A stretch of DNA of 33,380 bases from JAAGZL01 sp964628835 (lineage in GTDB: Bacteria > Pseudomonadota > Gammaproteobacteria > Chromatiales > Chromatiaceae): contig CAZVME010000036.1 in the NCBI GenBank assembly GCA_964628835.1, positions 1-33,380 on the forward strand. Reading direction: 5' to 3'. The first letter of the stretch is position 1. Each line of letters opens with the position of its first letter. Made by a program: the position numbers and the translations under genes. This document shows positions 8,295-16,689 of the stretch, in pieces. The notes below the pieces were generated by a model. It did no database searches. It was not told the origin of the DNA and saw only the letters and a program-made list of their open reading frames with translations.

Positions 8295-10091
8295 ATGTGT
8301 GGGATATGTGGTGAACTAAGACTGGATGGCGTTGCCCCGCAACTGGATGCGGTACGGCGGATGATCCAGTGCCTGCAACGGCGTGGCCCCGATCATGAGG
8401 GGAGTTATAGTGACGGCCCCCTGGCCCTTGGGCACCGCCGCCTGTCTGTTATTGACCTGTCGGAGCATGCCAACCAGCCCATGGTGGATCAGGAGCTGGG
8501 TCTGGCGCTGGTGTTCAACGGCGCCATCTACAATTTCCGGGAGTTGCGCAGTGAGCTGCGTGAGCTTGGCTACCACTTCTTTTCCGATGGTGATAGCGAA
8601 GTCATTCTCAAGGCGTGGCACGCCTGGGGTGAGGCCTGTGTGGAACATCTGCATGGCATGTTTGCCTTTGCCGTATGGGATAGCCGTGAGCGGCAGCTGT
8701 TTCTGGCGCGGGACCGGTTGGGGATAAAGCCCCTCTACTACTCTCAAACTCCTGAGGGGTTCCGGTTCGCATCCAATACCCAGGCCCTGCTGGCGGCCGG
8801 TGGGGTGGATGTGTCGATAGATCCGGTGGCGCTGCACAATCTGTTTACCCTGCACGCGGTGGTGCCGGCTCCGCGCACCATCCTCAGCGGTGTGCGCAAA
8901 CTCGCCCCCGGCCACTGCCTGCTGCTGCGTCCTGATGGCAGTCGCCGGGAGTGGTCATACTGGACCCTGGATGCAACCCGACCTGAACACCCCATGGGTG
9001 ATGATGAGTGGTTGGAGGCCATCCATGATTCCCTGCGGAACGCGGTGCAAAAGCGCAATGAAATTGCCGATGTGCCGGTGGGAGTGCTGCTGTCTGGTGG
9101 CCTGGATTCAAGTTTGTTGGTGGCCCTGTTGGCGGAGGCTGGAGTTTCAGACCTGCGCACCTTCTCGGTGGGGTTTGAGGATCATCCTGGAGAGAAGGGA
9201 AATGAGTTTGAGTTCTCGGATCAGGTGGTGGAGCGATATGACACTCGCCACCGGAAATACCATATCCAGAATGATGAGGTATTGCGGCGGCTGCCGGATG
9301 CGGTGGAGCAGATGGCAGAACCCATGTTTGGGCAGGATGCCGTGGCCTTTTACCTGCTGGGAGAGCAGGTCTCTAAGGATGTCAAAGTGGTGCAGTCCGG
9401 CCAGGGTGCGGATGAGGTGTTTGGCGGTTACTTCTGGTACCCGCAGATGCAGGTGGACCGGGATGGTTCGGCGCTGGAACGCTTTGCTCGCCACTACTTT
9501 GACCGGGACCATGAAGAGTTTAGCTATCTGGTGACACCGTCTTACCGGGGTGAAGACCATAGTTCCAAGCAGATTGCCCGTCTCCTGGCGCAGCCCCATG
9601 CGGATACATTTATGGACGCAGTACTGCGTATGGATGTGACTACGCTGATTGTGGATGATCCGGTAAAACGGGTGGACAATATGACTATGGCCTGGGGTCT
9701 GGAAGCGCGGGTGCCGTTTCTGGATCATGAACTGGTGGAGTTGGCCGCCCGCTGTCCATCGGAGCTGAAGCTGCGCCAGGGCGGAAAATATCCCCTCAAG
9801 GCCATGGCCCGTGGCCTGATACCGGATGCGGTCATAGACCGGCCCAAGGGGTACTTCCCCATGCCGGCCCTGAAATATGTGCGGGGTGAGTTTCTTCGAT
9901 TCATGCAGGATATCCTGGAGTCCAGGGCCTGTCGCGAGCGCGGTCTCTACTCTCCCGCCTATGTAAATATGCTGCTATCCGCCCCGGAGATGCACCTGAC
10001 CCGGCTCCAGGGTAGCAAGCTGTGGCACCTGGCTCTGCTGGAGCTGTGGCTGCAGCGCAACGTCGATAACTGCGGTCTGAAGGAGACCTGA
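8295..10091 (+). CDS. asnO: N-acetylglutaminylglutamine amidotransferase-type asparagine synthase family protein
   Basis: 598 residues. The N-terminal class II glutaminase domain (about 2-215) begins with the catalytic Cys2 (MCGICGELRLDG). The C-terminal ATP-dependent amidoligase domain (about 240-590) has the PP-loop LSGGLDSS near residue 268. Length and details (SVGFEDHPGEKGNEFEFSD) match the subfamily that makes the osmoprotectant dipeptide N-acetylglutaminylglutamine amide rather than ordinary AsnB. In that pathway the gene normally sits with a GNAT/ATP-grasp NAGGN synthase (ngg) and a peptidase; neither is nearby here. The stop overlaps the next start by one base (TGATG), so coupling with the membrane protein is likely. 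Family assignment is confident, exact substrate less so. Confidence 0.85.
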   Translation: MCGICGELRLDGVAPQLDAVRRMIQCLQRRGPDHEGSYSDGPLALGHRRLSVIDLSEHANQPMVDQELGLALVFNGAIYNFRELRSELRELGYHFFSDGDSEVILKAWHAWGEACVEHLHGMFAFAVWDSRERQLFLARDRLGIKPLYYSQTPEGFRFASNTQALLAAGGVDVSIDPVALHNLFTLHAVVPAPRTILSGVRKLAPGHCLLLRPDGSRREWSYWTLDATRPEHPMGDDEWLEAIHDSLRNAVQKRNEIADVPVGVLLSGGLDSSLLVALLAEAGVSDLRTFSVGFEDHPGEKGNEFEFSDQVVERYDTRHRKYHIQNDEVLRRLPDAVEQMAEPMFGQDAVAFYLLGEQVSKDVKVVQSGQGADEVFGGYFWYPQMQVDRDGSALERFARHYFDRDHEEFSYLVTPSYRGEDHSSKQIARLLAQPHADTFMDAVLRMDVTTLIVDDPVKRVDNMTMAWGLEARVPFLDHELVELAARCPSELKLRQGGKYPLKAMARGLIPDAVIDRPKGYFPMPALKYVRGEFLRFMQDILESRACRERGLYSPAYVNMLLSAPEMHLTRLQGSKLWHLALLELWLQRNVDNCGLKET

Positions 10092-10540
10092 TGTATAACC
10101 TGTTGCTTGTCTTGCACCTGCTGGGGACCGTGGTCTGGGTTGGCGGTATGTTCTTTGCCCATATGGCCATGCGTCAGGCCGCCACTGAATTGCTGGAACC
10201 GCCCCTGCGCCTGCCGTTTCTGAAACGGGTTCTGGACCGGTTTTTTCGCTGGGTCTGGCTGGCGATAGTGCTGATTCTGGTCAGTGGGTACTGGATATTT
10301 CTGGTGTTGTTTAATGGGCAGGCCGGGCTCTATGTGCATCTGATGCAGGGGCTGGGTCTGGTGATGGCGCTACTGTTCTGTTTTATCTACTTTGTGCCAT
10401 ACCGGCGCATGGGCCTGGCTCTGGAGCAACAGGATATCCCTGCCGCCGCTGCTCAAATGGCCACTATCCGTAAGATGATTGGATTTAATCTTATCCTGGG
10501 GCTGGCTACCAGCATTATCGCTGTCACCAAATATAACTGA
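10091..10540 (+). CDS. CopD-like four-helix integral membrane protein
   Basis: 149 residues with four hydrophobic helices at about 3-27, 52-76, 85-103 and 127-146. The N-terminus (LLLVLHLLGTVVWVGGMFFAH) carries the H...W.GG..F..H pattern of CopD-like membrane proteins, which may bind haem or metal. The function is unknown; the CopD label indicates fold only, and no copper genes are nearby. The gene is translationally coupled to asnO through a TGATG overlap. Confidence 0.75.
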   Translation: MYNLLLVLHLLGTVVWVGGMFFAHMAMRQAATELLEPPLRLPFLKRVLDRFFRWVWLAIVLILVSGYWIFLVLFNGQAGLYVHLMQGLGLVMALLFCFIYFVPYRRMGLALEQQDIPAAAAQMATIRKMIGFNLILGLATSIIAVTKYN

Positions 10541-10596
10541 TGAATGGGTTATCCACCCACCCCGGATTCTAACCCCTGTATGCAAAACAGCCGCCT

Positions 10597-10706
10597 GTGG
10601 GAGCTGTGTCTCGCGGCGATGGATTATGGCAGGGCGTAAGGGCTACTTCGGTGAGGGGATATCACAGGTCTGTGGTTGTTTCATTGGGGCGGGGAGCCCC
10701 TCCCAC
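10597..10706. repeat. REP/BIME unit 1
   Basis: A head element starts GTGGGAGCTGTGTCTCGCGG (10597), and an inverted partner lies at 10681-10706 whose reverse complement starts GTGGGAGGGGCTCCCCGCCC. This is the bipartite layout of gammaproteobacterial REP pairs (BIME). Each REP can form its own short hairpin. Located between the CopD-like gene and convergent rnt. Confidence 0.8.
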
Positions 10707-10742
10707 CCCAGATTTCAACCGCTGTGGTTAAGCCAGCCACCT

Positions 10743-10858
10743 GTGGGAGCCGCGTCCCGCGGCGATGGAATATGGCAGGGAGTAAGAGCTATATCGGTGG
10801 GGGGTATGGTATGTCACAGGTCTGTGGTTGTTTCATCGGGGCGGAGACGCCCCTCCCA
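10743..10858. repeat. REP/BIME unit 2, tandem copy of unit 1
   Basis: A head element starts GTGGGAGCCGCGTCCCGCGG (10743-10769), with an inverted partner at 10833-10858. The stretch between the two REPs (ATGGCAGGG...GTAAG...TATATCGGTG..., then CACAGGTCTGTGGTTGTTTCAT) repeats unit 1 with point and small indel differences, so the whole BIME was duplicated in tandem, not just the REP cores. Together the two units fill the 322-base gap before rnt. Confidence 0.8.
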
Positions 10859-10862
10859 AAGT

Positions 10863-11513
10863 TTATGTTTCATGTTGTGTTATCCAGGGCAGGATTGGGG
10901 CTTGTTTACGCCACTGATTCACGATAGTACAGAACAACTCAGCCGTTTTTTCCGCGTCATAGATGGCTGAGTGGGCCTCACTGTTGTTCCATTCGATACC
11001 GGCGGCGGCCGCCGCCTTGGCCAGTACCGTCTGGCCATACATTAGGCCAGAGAGGGATACGGTGTCGAAGGTGCTGAAGGGGTGAAATGGATTGCGCTTA
11101 TAGCCGCTGCGCTTCACTGCTGCATTGATGAATCCAAGATCAAAAAATGCGTTGTGACCCACCAGGATTGCGCGGTTGCAGTCACTGGCTTTGATTGCCT
11201 TGCGTATGGGGTCTGAGATGTGGTGCAGCGCCTCCTTTTCCGAAAGCGCATCCCGGAAAGGGTGGTGAGGATCTATGCCAGTAAAGGCCAGTGCTTTGGG
11301 GTCCATATTGGCATCCGGGAATGGCTCTACGTGGCAGGAGTGGGTCTCGGCCAGATGTAGGTAGCCTGAGTCATCCATTTTCAGGGTTACTGCCGCAATC
11401 TCCAGCAGGGCATCTTTCTCGGCATCAAAACCGCCGGTCTCCACATCTACTACCACGGGCAGAAACCCACGGAATCTGCCAGCAATATTTGGGCTATAGT
11501 AGGTATTAGTCAT
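10863..11513 (-). CDS. rnt: Ribonuclease T
   Basis: A DEDDh 3'-5' exonuclease that trims tRNA CCA ends and matures the 3' ends of 5S and 23S rRNA. From the chosen ATG it is 216 residues. The catalytic motifs are VVVDVETGGFD (D and E), VGHNAFFDLGF (D), and EAHSAIYDAEKTAEL (H and D). The RNase T start region PNIAGRFRGFLPVVVDVETGG is intact. A TTG three codons upstream (11522) extends the frame, but neither start has a strong ribosome site. Confidence 0.95.
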   Translation of the reverse strand: MTNTYYSPNIAGRFRGFLPVVVDVETGGFDAEKDALLEIAAVTLKMDDSGYLHLAETHSCHVEPFPDANMDPKALAFTGIDPHHPFRDALSEKEALHHISDPIRKAIKASDCNRAILVGHNAFFDLGFINAAVKRSGYKRNPFHPFSTFDTVSLSGLMYGQTVLAKAAAAAGIEWNNSEAHSAIYDAEKTAELFCTIVNQWRKQAPILPWITQHET

Positions 11514-11969
11514 GGGGCGCAAGCATAAAGCAACGGGTGTATGATTTCGAACTTTCGCCGGTTTATTGCTCCAAACCCGTTGTGCTGACCCTGGGTTTGC
11601 CGCTGTGTTGAAAGCAATAGCCTGAATATGGCAGTTGTTTGATGAATTGTGTTGCTTTAAAGAGACGTTAAAGTAATCCGGGTCAGCTGCCGATAGTATC
11701 CAAGAGCCAGATTGAAACGCATATCAAGGTGTGTGTTGCATAGATACCAGTAAATTCAAGTAATTAGGTATTACTCCTAGTATTACAATGGGTTGTATGT
11801 TGGGTTTAAAGTGATTGCTGTATTTGTGTTGAATATAGTGCTGGTTTTGGTGTATGGGTATGGTGTATTATGCGCAGAATTGTGCTGGATTCTCAGGGGC
11901 ACAGGGAAAGGTCAGCCTAAGTGAGACCTTAACTTGTTTTGATTAATTGCATTGCGAAGGATAAGAAAA
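11514..11969. other. Intergenic region between rnt and mlaA
   Basis: No gene seen. It holds two inverted repeats: CAAACCC (11572-11578) with GGGTTTG (11593-11599), and GTAATTAGG (11760-11768) with CCTAGTATTAC (11776-11786). The second could be an operator for mlaA. Both genes are transcribed away from this gap, so promoters for each must lie here, but I see no strong consensus. Confidence 0.35.
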
Positions 11970-12707
11970 ATGGCACAGGGGAGTCTCTTTAAAAAGCTGA
12001 GGGTAATGCTGGTAGTAGCAGCCGTTGTGGCGCTGACCGGCTGTGCCAGTACTAGCGGCTACAGTGACCCGCGTGACCCTATTGAGGGCTTCAACCGGGT
12101 TATGTTTGAGTTCAACGACGCTTTGGACCGAGCCCTGCTCAAGCCTCTGGCTAAGGGCTACCGCGCCGTAATGCCGTCCCCGGTGGACAAGGGTATCACC
12201 AACTTCTTTTCCAACCTGGATGATGTGGGTTCTGCAATAAACAACCTGCTCCAGTTCAAGCTGAAACGATCCGCCTCCGATGTGGGCCGAATCGTCGTGA
12301 ACAGTACGGTGGGAATACTTGGCCTCATTGATGTGGCCAGCAACATGAATCTGGAGAAGACTGGTGAAGATTTTGGACAGACCCTGGGAGTATGGGGTAT
12401 GGGTCCAGGGCCTTACATTGTATTGCCAATCTTCGGGCCGAGTGGCGGACGTGACGCTGTCGGCAGCGTTGCAGACTGGTTTACAGATCCTGTTACCTAC
12501 GTGAATCCGGTCGAGGTTAAAAACAGCCTGATTTTTGTTCGCGCCGTTGATAAGCGCGCTGATCTGCTGGGCGCCAGCAATGTGGTGGATGAGGCTGCGC
12601 TGGATAAATATGAGTTTATGCGTGATGCCTACATCCAGAAACGTGAAAGTGACGTGAATGACGGCAACCTCATGTTTGATGAAGAGAACTTAGACCTGAC
12701 GTTATAG
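11970..12707 (+). CDS. mlaA: Outer-membrane lipid asymmetry lipoprotein MlaA (VacJ)
   Basis: Outer-membrane component of the Mla pathway, which removes misplaced phospholipids from the outer leaflet and passes them to MlaC. It is 245 residues from the ATG at 11970, which has GAAGGA at 11956-11961 (8-base spacing); the frame is open further upstream from a TTG. The signal peptide ends in lipobox LTGC. Family motifs are DPIEGFNRVMFEFNDALD (about 38-55), NFFSNLDDVGSAINNLLQ, and FGQTLGVWGMGPGPYIVLP. No other mla gene is adjacent, which is usual for mlaA. Confidence 0.95.
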   Translation: MAQGSLFKKLRVMLVVAAVVALTGCASTSGYSDPRDPIEGFNRVMFEFNDALDRALLKPLAKGYRAVMPSPVDKGITNFFSNLDDVGSAINNLLQFKLKRSASDVGRIVVNSTVGILGLIDVASNMNLEKTGEDFGQTLGVWGMGPGPYIVLPIFGPSGGRDAVGSVADWFTDPVTYVNPVEVKNSLIFVRAVDKRADLLGASNVVDEAALDKYEFMRDAYIQKRESDVNDGNLMFDEENLDLTL

Positions 12708-12733
12708 ACACATCTGGTCACTGTGCATATCTA

Positions 12734-12759
12734 AAGCCCCTCAACAGAGGGGCTTTTTT
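12734..12759 (+). terminator. Rho-independent terminator of mlaA
   Basis: AAGCCCCTC and GAGGGGCTT form a perfect stem around an ACA-type loop, directly followed by a run of T (about 12753-12759). Located 27 bases after the mlaA stop. Confidence 0.92.
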
Positions 12760-12901
12760 ATTGGTGAAGGTTCTTTATCGTTGTTAAGCAGTTTGCGGTA
12801 GAGATCAGGGTTAGATGCTAATATTGATTGTGTTCACATAACCCGCTGCTGATCTGGGGTATCCTTTAAATAATAACAGGGACAAGCAAGGCGGAACTGA
12901 A

Positions 12902-14584
12902 ATGACAAAGACAACAACATTGATAGGACGCCTTATGGAAGTGAGTGAAAGTGGCATGACTGCCGTGCTCACAACCGACACCGAGGATGGCTTTCCGGTG
13001 TTATTGGTCGGGGGGGAAGCTATCCGGGTCGGTCAGGTTGGATCGTATCTGCGTATCAAGGACCGGGACATCCAGATTATTGCTCTTGTCACCAGTGCCA
13101 GAGAAGAGCAACATTCCGTGCGGGTTGCGCTGGGAGAGGGTGTAGAGAGCAGGGTTAAGCGTTCCGTCAGTCGTGGCCTTGTCACTCTGAATCCGGTGGG
13201 TGAGATCAGTGAACAGGGTAGGTTTGAGCGCGGCCTGGCTCGTTTTCCGGTGCCGGGGGCTGAGGTCCACATCATGTCCGGTGGGCAGATTGGGGTGATG
13301 TTCGAGAAATATCGCGCCAAGGGATTCAACCTGGGTTATCTGCCTACTCACCCTTCGATGCGTGTTTGCCTGGACCCGGGCATTATGTTTGGTCGGCATC
13401 TGGCTATCCTGGGTCAATCTGGATCGGGTAAATCCTGGGGTGTTACCAGCATCCTTCAGCGCACCATTTCGATTATGCCCAAGGCCCATATTATAGTTCT
13501 GGATCTGCATGGTGAATATGTATGGACGGGGCATGATGGTAAAAAGCATGCGGCCTTCAAGGAAGAAGTTGTACAGGCGCTGGATGCCAGAGATCTTGAG
13601 ATACCCTATTGGCTACTGACCTTTTCCGAACTGGTGGATCTATTGATTGATCGGGGAGATGAGGGGGCGACGATTCAGATTGCTTACCTGCGTGAGGTAG
13701 TGCATGAGTTGAGGAAGAAGGCCAACCCCAATATTCCGCCATCGCAGATCTCCATTGACTCACCGGTGTACTTTCCCGTGGATGAGATGTTTTCTCAGTT
13801 CAAACTGGCTAACGAACAGACCCTGGATTTTGGCAAGATAAAAGGCCCACTGTTTGGTCAATTTGATGAGTTCCTGATCAAATTGCAGAGCCGTATGAAT
13901 GATGCACGCTACAATTTTTTGTTCAAACCCAAGCGGCGCAACTCTTCAGACACACTACCGGATCTACTGCGTGAGTTTATTGGCCTGGCTGAGCCCAAAC
14001 GCCAGATTACGGTGATAGATTTCAGTTCGGTCCCATTTGATGTGCGACCTACAGTGTCGGCGCAGATCGGGCGTCTGGCCTTTGAGATGAACTACTGGAA
14101 TCCCAGGGCCAGGGATTTTCCCATCCTACTGGTATGTGAAGAGGCCCACTCCTATATCCCACGGGCCAGTGGAACCCAGTATGAGGGTACGCGTCGTTCC
14201 ATGGAGCGTATCGCCAAGGAGGGACGCAAGTATGGTGTGGGATTGGTGGTGGTGAGCCAACGGCCGCATGAGCTGTCAGAGACGGTGCTGGCCCAGTGCG
14301 GCAGCTTCCTCTGTTTCCGCCTTACCAACCCGGATGATCAGCAGTACGTGAAGGATCTGGTGCCGGATGCCGAGGGTGATCTGACCAATATCCTTTCGAC
14401 CCTGGCCCGGGGTGAGGCCCTGGCCCTGGGTGAGTCGGTTCCCGTTGCCACCAGATTTCAGATGCAGAAGCCGGATCCAACTCCGAATAGTGATGATGTG
14501 GATTTCTACTCCAAGTGGCAGTTGAATCTGGATGACCTGGATGTGGAATCCATTGTGCAAAAATGGCGTCGTCAGGAGCGCTGA
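12902..14584 (+). CDS. HerA-like hexameric ATPase (DUF87 family), stand-alone
   Basis: 560 residues. An N-terminal HAS-barrel-like beta domain (about 5-130) precedes a RecA-like FtsK/HerA ATPase core. Walker A is GQSGSGKS (171-178), with ILDLHGEYVW after it. Walker B is ILLVCEEAHSYIP (about 407-419), followed by a sensor-type VVSQRPHELSETVLAQCG (about 445-462) and the usual RLTNPDDQQYV. HerA pumps DNA for the NurA nuclease in archaea; in bacteria it is often paired with SIR2, DUF4297 or other nuclease effectors in phage defence. No partner gene is next to it: mlaA ends upstream and an E2 gene converges downstream. The start is ATG with AAGGCGG upstream. Confidence 0.88.
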   Translation: MTKTTTLIGRLMEVSESGMTAVLTTDTEDGFPVLLVGGEAIRVGQVGSYLRIKDRDIQIIALVTSAREEQHSVRVALGEGVESRVKRSVSRGLVTLNPVGEISEQGRFERGLARFPVPGAEVHIMSGGQIGVMFEKYRAKGFNLGYLPTHPSMRVCLDPGIMFGRHLAILGQSGSGKSWGVTSILQRTISIMPKAHIIVLDLHGEYVWTGHDGKKHAAFKEEVVQALDARDLEIPYWLLTFSELVDLLIDRGDEGATIQIAYLREVVHELRKKANPNIPPSQISIDSPVYFPVDEMFSQFKLANEQTLDFGKIKGPLFGQFDEFLIKLQSRMNDARYNFLFKPKRRNSSDTLPDLLREFIGLAEPKRQITVIDFSSVPFDVRPTVSAQIGRLAFEMNYWNPRARDFPILLVCEEAHSYIPRASGTQYEGTRRSMERIAKEGRKYGVGLVVVSQRPHELSETVLAQCGSFLCFRLTNPDDQQYVKDLVPDAEGDLTNILSTLARGEALALGESVPVATRFQMQKPDPTPNSDDVDFYSKWQLNLDDLDVESIVQKWRRQER

Positions 14585-14602
14585 ACCCCTGTTGACAGGG
14601 GT
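14585..14602. terminator. Hairpin between convergent HerA-like and E2 genes
   Basis: ACCCCTGT-TG-ACAGGGGT is a perfect 8-bp inverted repeat starting at the base after the HerA-like stop. There is no T run on either strand. Its place between convergent genes suggests a two-way termination or transcript-end structure. Confidence 0.55.
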
Positions 14603-14608
14603 GACGGC

Positions 14609-15712
14609 CTATTCGGTTTGGGCCAGATCCTGTATCACCTGACCCAGGAAGCGACTTGCCTCAGCCCCGGTTACGGCGCGGTGGTCGAAGGAGAGGGAGA
14701 GCGGCAGGATCTGGTGGATGGCTGGACCACCGTCACTGGCCACCACCTCGGCCCTTACCTTGCCGGCGCCCAGAATAGCAACCGATGGTGGAACTATTAT
14801 CGGGTTGGCGTAACGTCCGGCAAAGGTCCCGAAATTTGATAGGGTAAAGGTCAGGCCGCGCAGTGACTCCAGCGGTACCGCCCGCCGGTGGATCTGCTCC
14901 TTCAGCTCATCCAACTCGGTACGCAAGGCTTTTGCATCTTTGTTTCCCACGTCACGCAGCACCGGCACAAACAGTCCGTTGCCACTATCTACGGCTATAC
15001 CCAGATCTACTTTGGAAATCAGACGCCGCCCCACCGAGTGGCTGTCATACCAGGCGTTCAAGGCCGGTTCGCTGTTACAGGCGCTGGCAATGGCGCGTAT
15101 CAGGCGAATGGTGATGTCGCCACCAGTGAACCAGGTATCGATGTCCGCATCGTCAGATACGGTTACCGCAACCACCTCGGCATGGGCCTTTTCCATATTG
15201 CGCGCCATGGTGCGGCGCGCCCCGCGTAGCGGCACCAGAGGACCGACCTTGGCGAAGATTTTTGCCACCCGCTCCACGTCTGCACTGGTAACGGAACCAT
15301 TGCTGCCGCTGGGTGTTACTACGGAGAGGTCCACCTTGAGTCTATGTGCCAGGGCCCGCACCGCAGGTGTGGCGCGGACTCCACTACCGGCTGGGGTAGA
15401 TACTGAAATGGCGTCTTCCCGGATCACCTCTTTGCCCACCTCCATCTCACCCACAACAGTGCCGCTGTCCTCACCTGCGGCCAGCTCGAACTCCACCAGG
15501 GGATCGCCCACCTGCACCAGATCGCCGGGTTGACCATAGCACTGTTGCACCCGGTCGGCCTGGGGGCTGGGTATATCCACAATCGCCTTGGCGGTCTCCA
15601 CTGAGACCAGCAGTTGATCCTCGGCGACCGAGTCTCCCGCCTGTACATGCCATTCGACGATCTCGGCCTCCACCAAGCCCTCTCCCAGGTCGGGCAGTTT
15701 GAATATCTTCAT
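14609..15712 (-). CDS. 2-oxoacid dehydrogenase E2 (dihydrolipoamide acyltransferase), branched-chain type
   Basis: 367 residues from the ATG at 15712 (MKIFKLPDLGEG); the frame extends upstream, but that part overlaps E1-beta. The lipoyl domain (about 1-75) has the lipoyl-lysine motif VSVETAKAIVDIP. The peripheral subunit-binding domain is near 120-155 (ATPAVRALAHRLKVDLSVV). The acyltransferase core ends in LSFDHRAVTGAEASRFL: the catalytic His is present, but the usual HxxxDG reads HxxxTG. It overlaps the E1-beta stop by four bases. No E3 (lipoamide dehydrogenase) gene is in the window, so E3 must be supplied from elsewhere. Confidence 0.9.
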   Translation of the reverse strand: MKIFKLPDLGEGLVEAEIVEWHVQAGDSVAEDQLLVSVETAKAIVDIPSPQADRVQQCYGQPGDLVQVGDPLVEFELAAGEDSGTVVGEMEVGKEVIREDAISVSTPAGSGVRATPAVRALAHRLKVDLSVVTPSGSNGSVTSADVERVAKIFAKVGPLVPLRGARRTMARNMEKAHAEVVAVTVSDDADIDTWFTGGDITIRLIRAIASACNSEPALNAWYDSHSVGRRLISKVDLGIAVDSGNGLFVPVLRDVGNKDAKALRTELDELKEQIHRRAVPLESLRGLTFTLSNFGTFAGRYANPIIVPPSVAILGAGKVRAEVVASDGGPAIHQILPLSLSFDHRAVTGAEASRFLGQVIQDLAQTE

Positions 15713-16689
15713 GCAAACTCCAGTGTTTTTGTTATTGCTGTAACTATCTGCTCCTTGTCGGGCATGTAGCACTGCTCCAGACGGAACATGGGCATCACCG
15801 TATCGTAGCCGGTGACCCGTTCCACCGGGGCCAGCAGATGCAGCAGGCCCTTCTCGGCGATACCGGCGGCGATCTCGGCCCCAAAACCGCCACAGCGGGC
15901 CGCCTCGTGTACGATGACGCAACGCCCGGTCTTGGCCAGGGATTCCAGGATGGTCTCCATGTCCAGTGGTTTCAGGGTGACCACGTCAATGACCTCAACC
16001 TGGACCCCCTGCTCTAACAGATCGCTGGCGGCCTGCATCACCTCGTGGGTCATGGCGCCCCAGGTTACGACGGTGATATCCGAACCCTCCCGCAGCAGAT
16101 AGCAGCTGTCGAGGGGGGCTGCCTCGCCGTTGTCTTCCACCTCCTGGCTGGCAATGCGATAGATACGTTTTGGTTCCAGGAATACCACCGGGTCCGGGTC
16201 GCGGATGGCCGCTAGCAGCAGGCCGTAGGCGCGGGCTGGGGAGGACGGGATGACCACCCGGAGTCCGGGGATGTGGGCAAACAGGGCCTCGGTACTTTCC
16301 GAATGGTGTTCCGGGGCGTGGATGCCACCTCCAAACGGCGCCCTGAGCACCAGTGGGCTGGTGATGCGTCCGCGGGTGCGGTTGCGCAGTCGGGAGGCGT
16401 GGTTCAGCATCTGATCGATGGTGGGGTAGATAAACCCCATGAACTGGATCTCGGCCACCGGTTTCATCCCCTGGGCCGCCATCCCTACCGCCATGCCGGC
16501 GATCAGGGCCTCAGAGATTGGGGTGTCCATCACCCGCTCCTTTCCAAAGCGCTGTTGCAGGTTGTCGGTGGCGCGAAACACCCCGCCGTTATTACCCACG
16601 TCTTCACCCAGCACCACCACCTCGTCATCTATCTGCATCTCGTGGGCCAGCGCCATATTGACCGCTTCAACCAGGGTGATCTCAGCCAT
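15709..16689 (-). CDS. 2-oxoacid dehydrogenase E1 component, beta subunit
   Basis: 326 residues from the ATG at 16689, which has a strong AAGGAGG ribosome site. This is the transketolase-like beta subunit of the heterotetrameric E1 used by branched-chain 2-oxoacid (and some pyruvate) dehydrogenases. Motifs: VVLGEDVGNNGGVFRATDNL (about 26-45), DTPISEALIAGMAVGMAA (about 55-72), and PVAEIQFMGFIYPTIDQ. The 5' end overlaps the E1-alpha stop by eight bases and the 3' end overlaps E2 by four, so the three genes form one tightly coupled operon. Confidence 0.93.
   Translation of the reverse strand: MAEITLVEAVNMALAHEMQIDDEVVVLGEDVGNNGGVFRATDNLQQRFGKERVMDTPISEALIAGMAVGMAAQGMKPVAEIQFMGFIYPTIDQMLNHASRLRNRTRGRITSPLVLRAPFGGGIHAPEHHSESTEALFAHIPGLRVVIPSSPARAYGLLLAAIRDPDPVVFLEPKRIYRIASQEVEDNGEAAPLDSCYLLREGSDITVVTWGAMTHEVMQAASDLLEQGVQVEVIDVVTLKPLDMETILESLAKTGRCVIVHEAARCGGFGAEIAAGIAEKGLLHLLAPVERVTGYDTVMPMFRLEQCYMPDKEQIVTAITKTLEFA

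Noticed and set aside
10479..10970. Forward-strand frame covering the REP region
   Set aside because: It translates repeat DNA (internal duplications such as CGSCVSRRW / CGSRVPRRW) and is not a gene.
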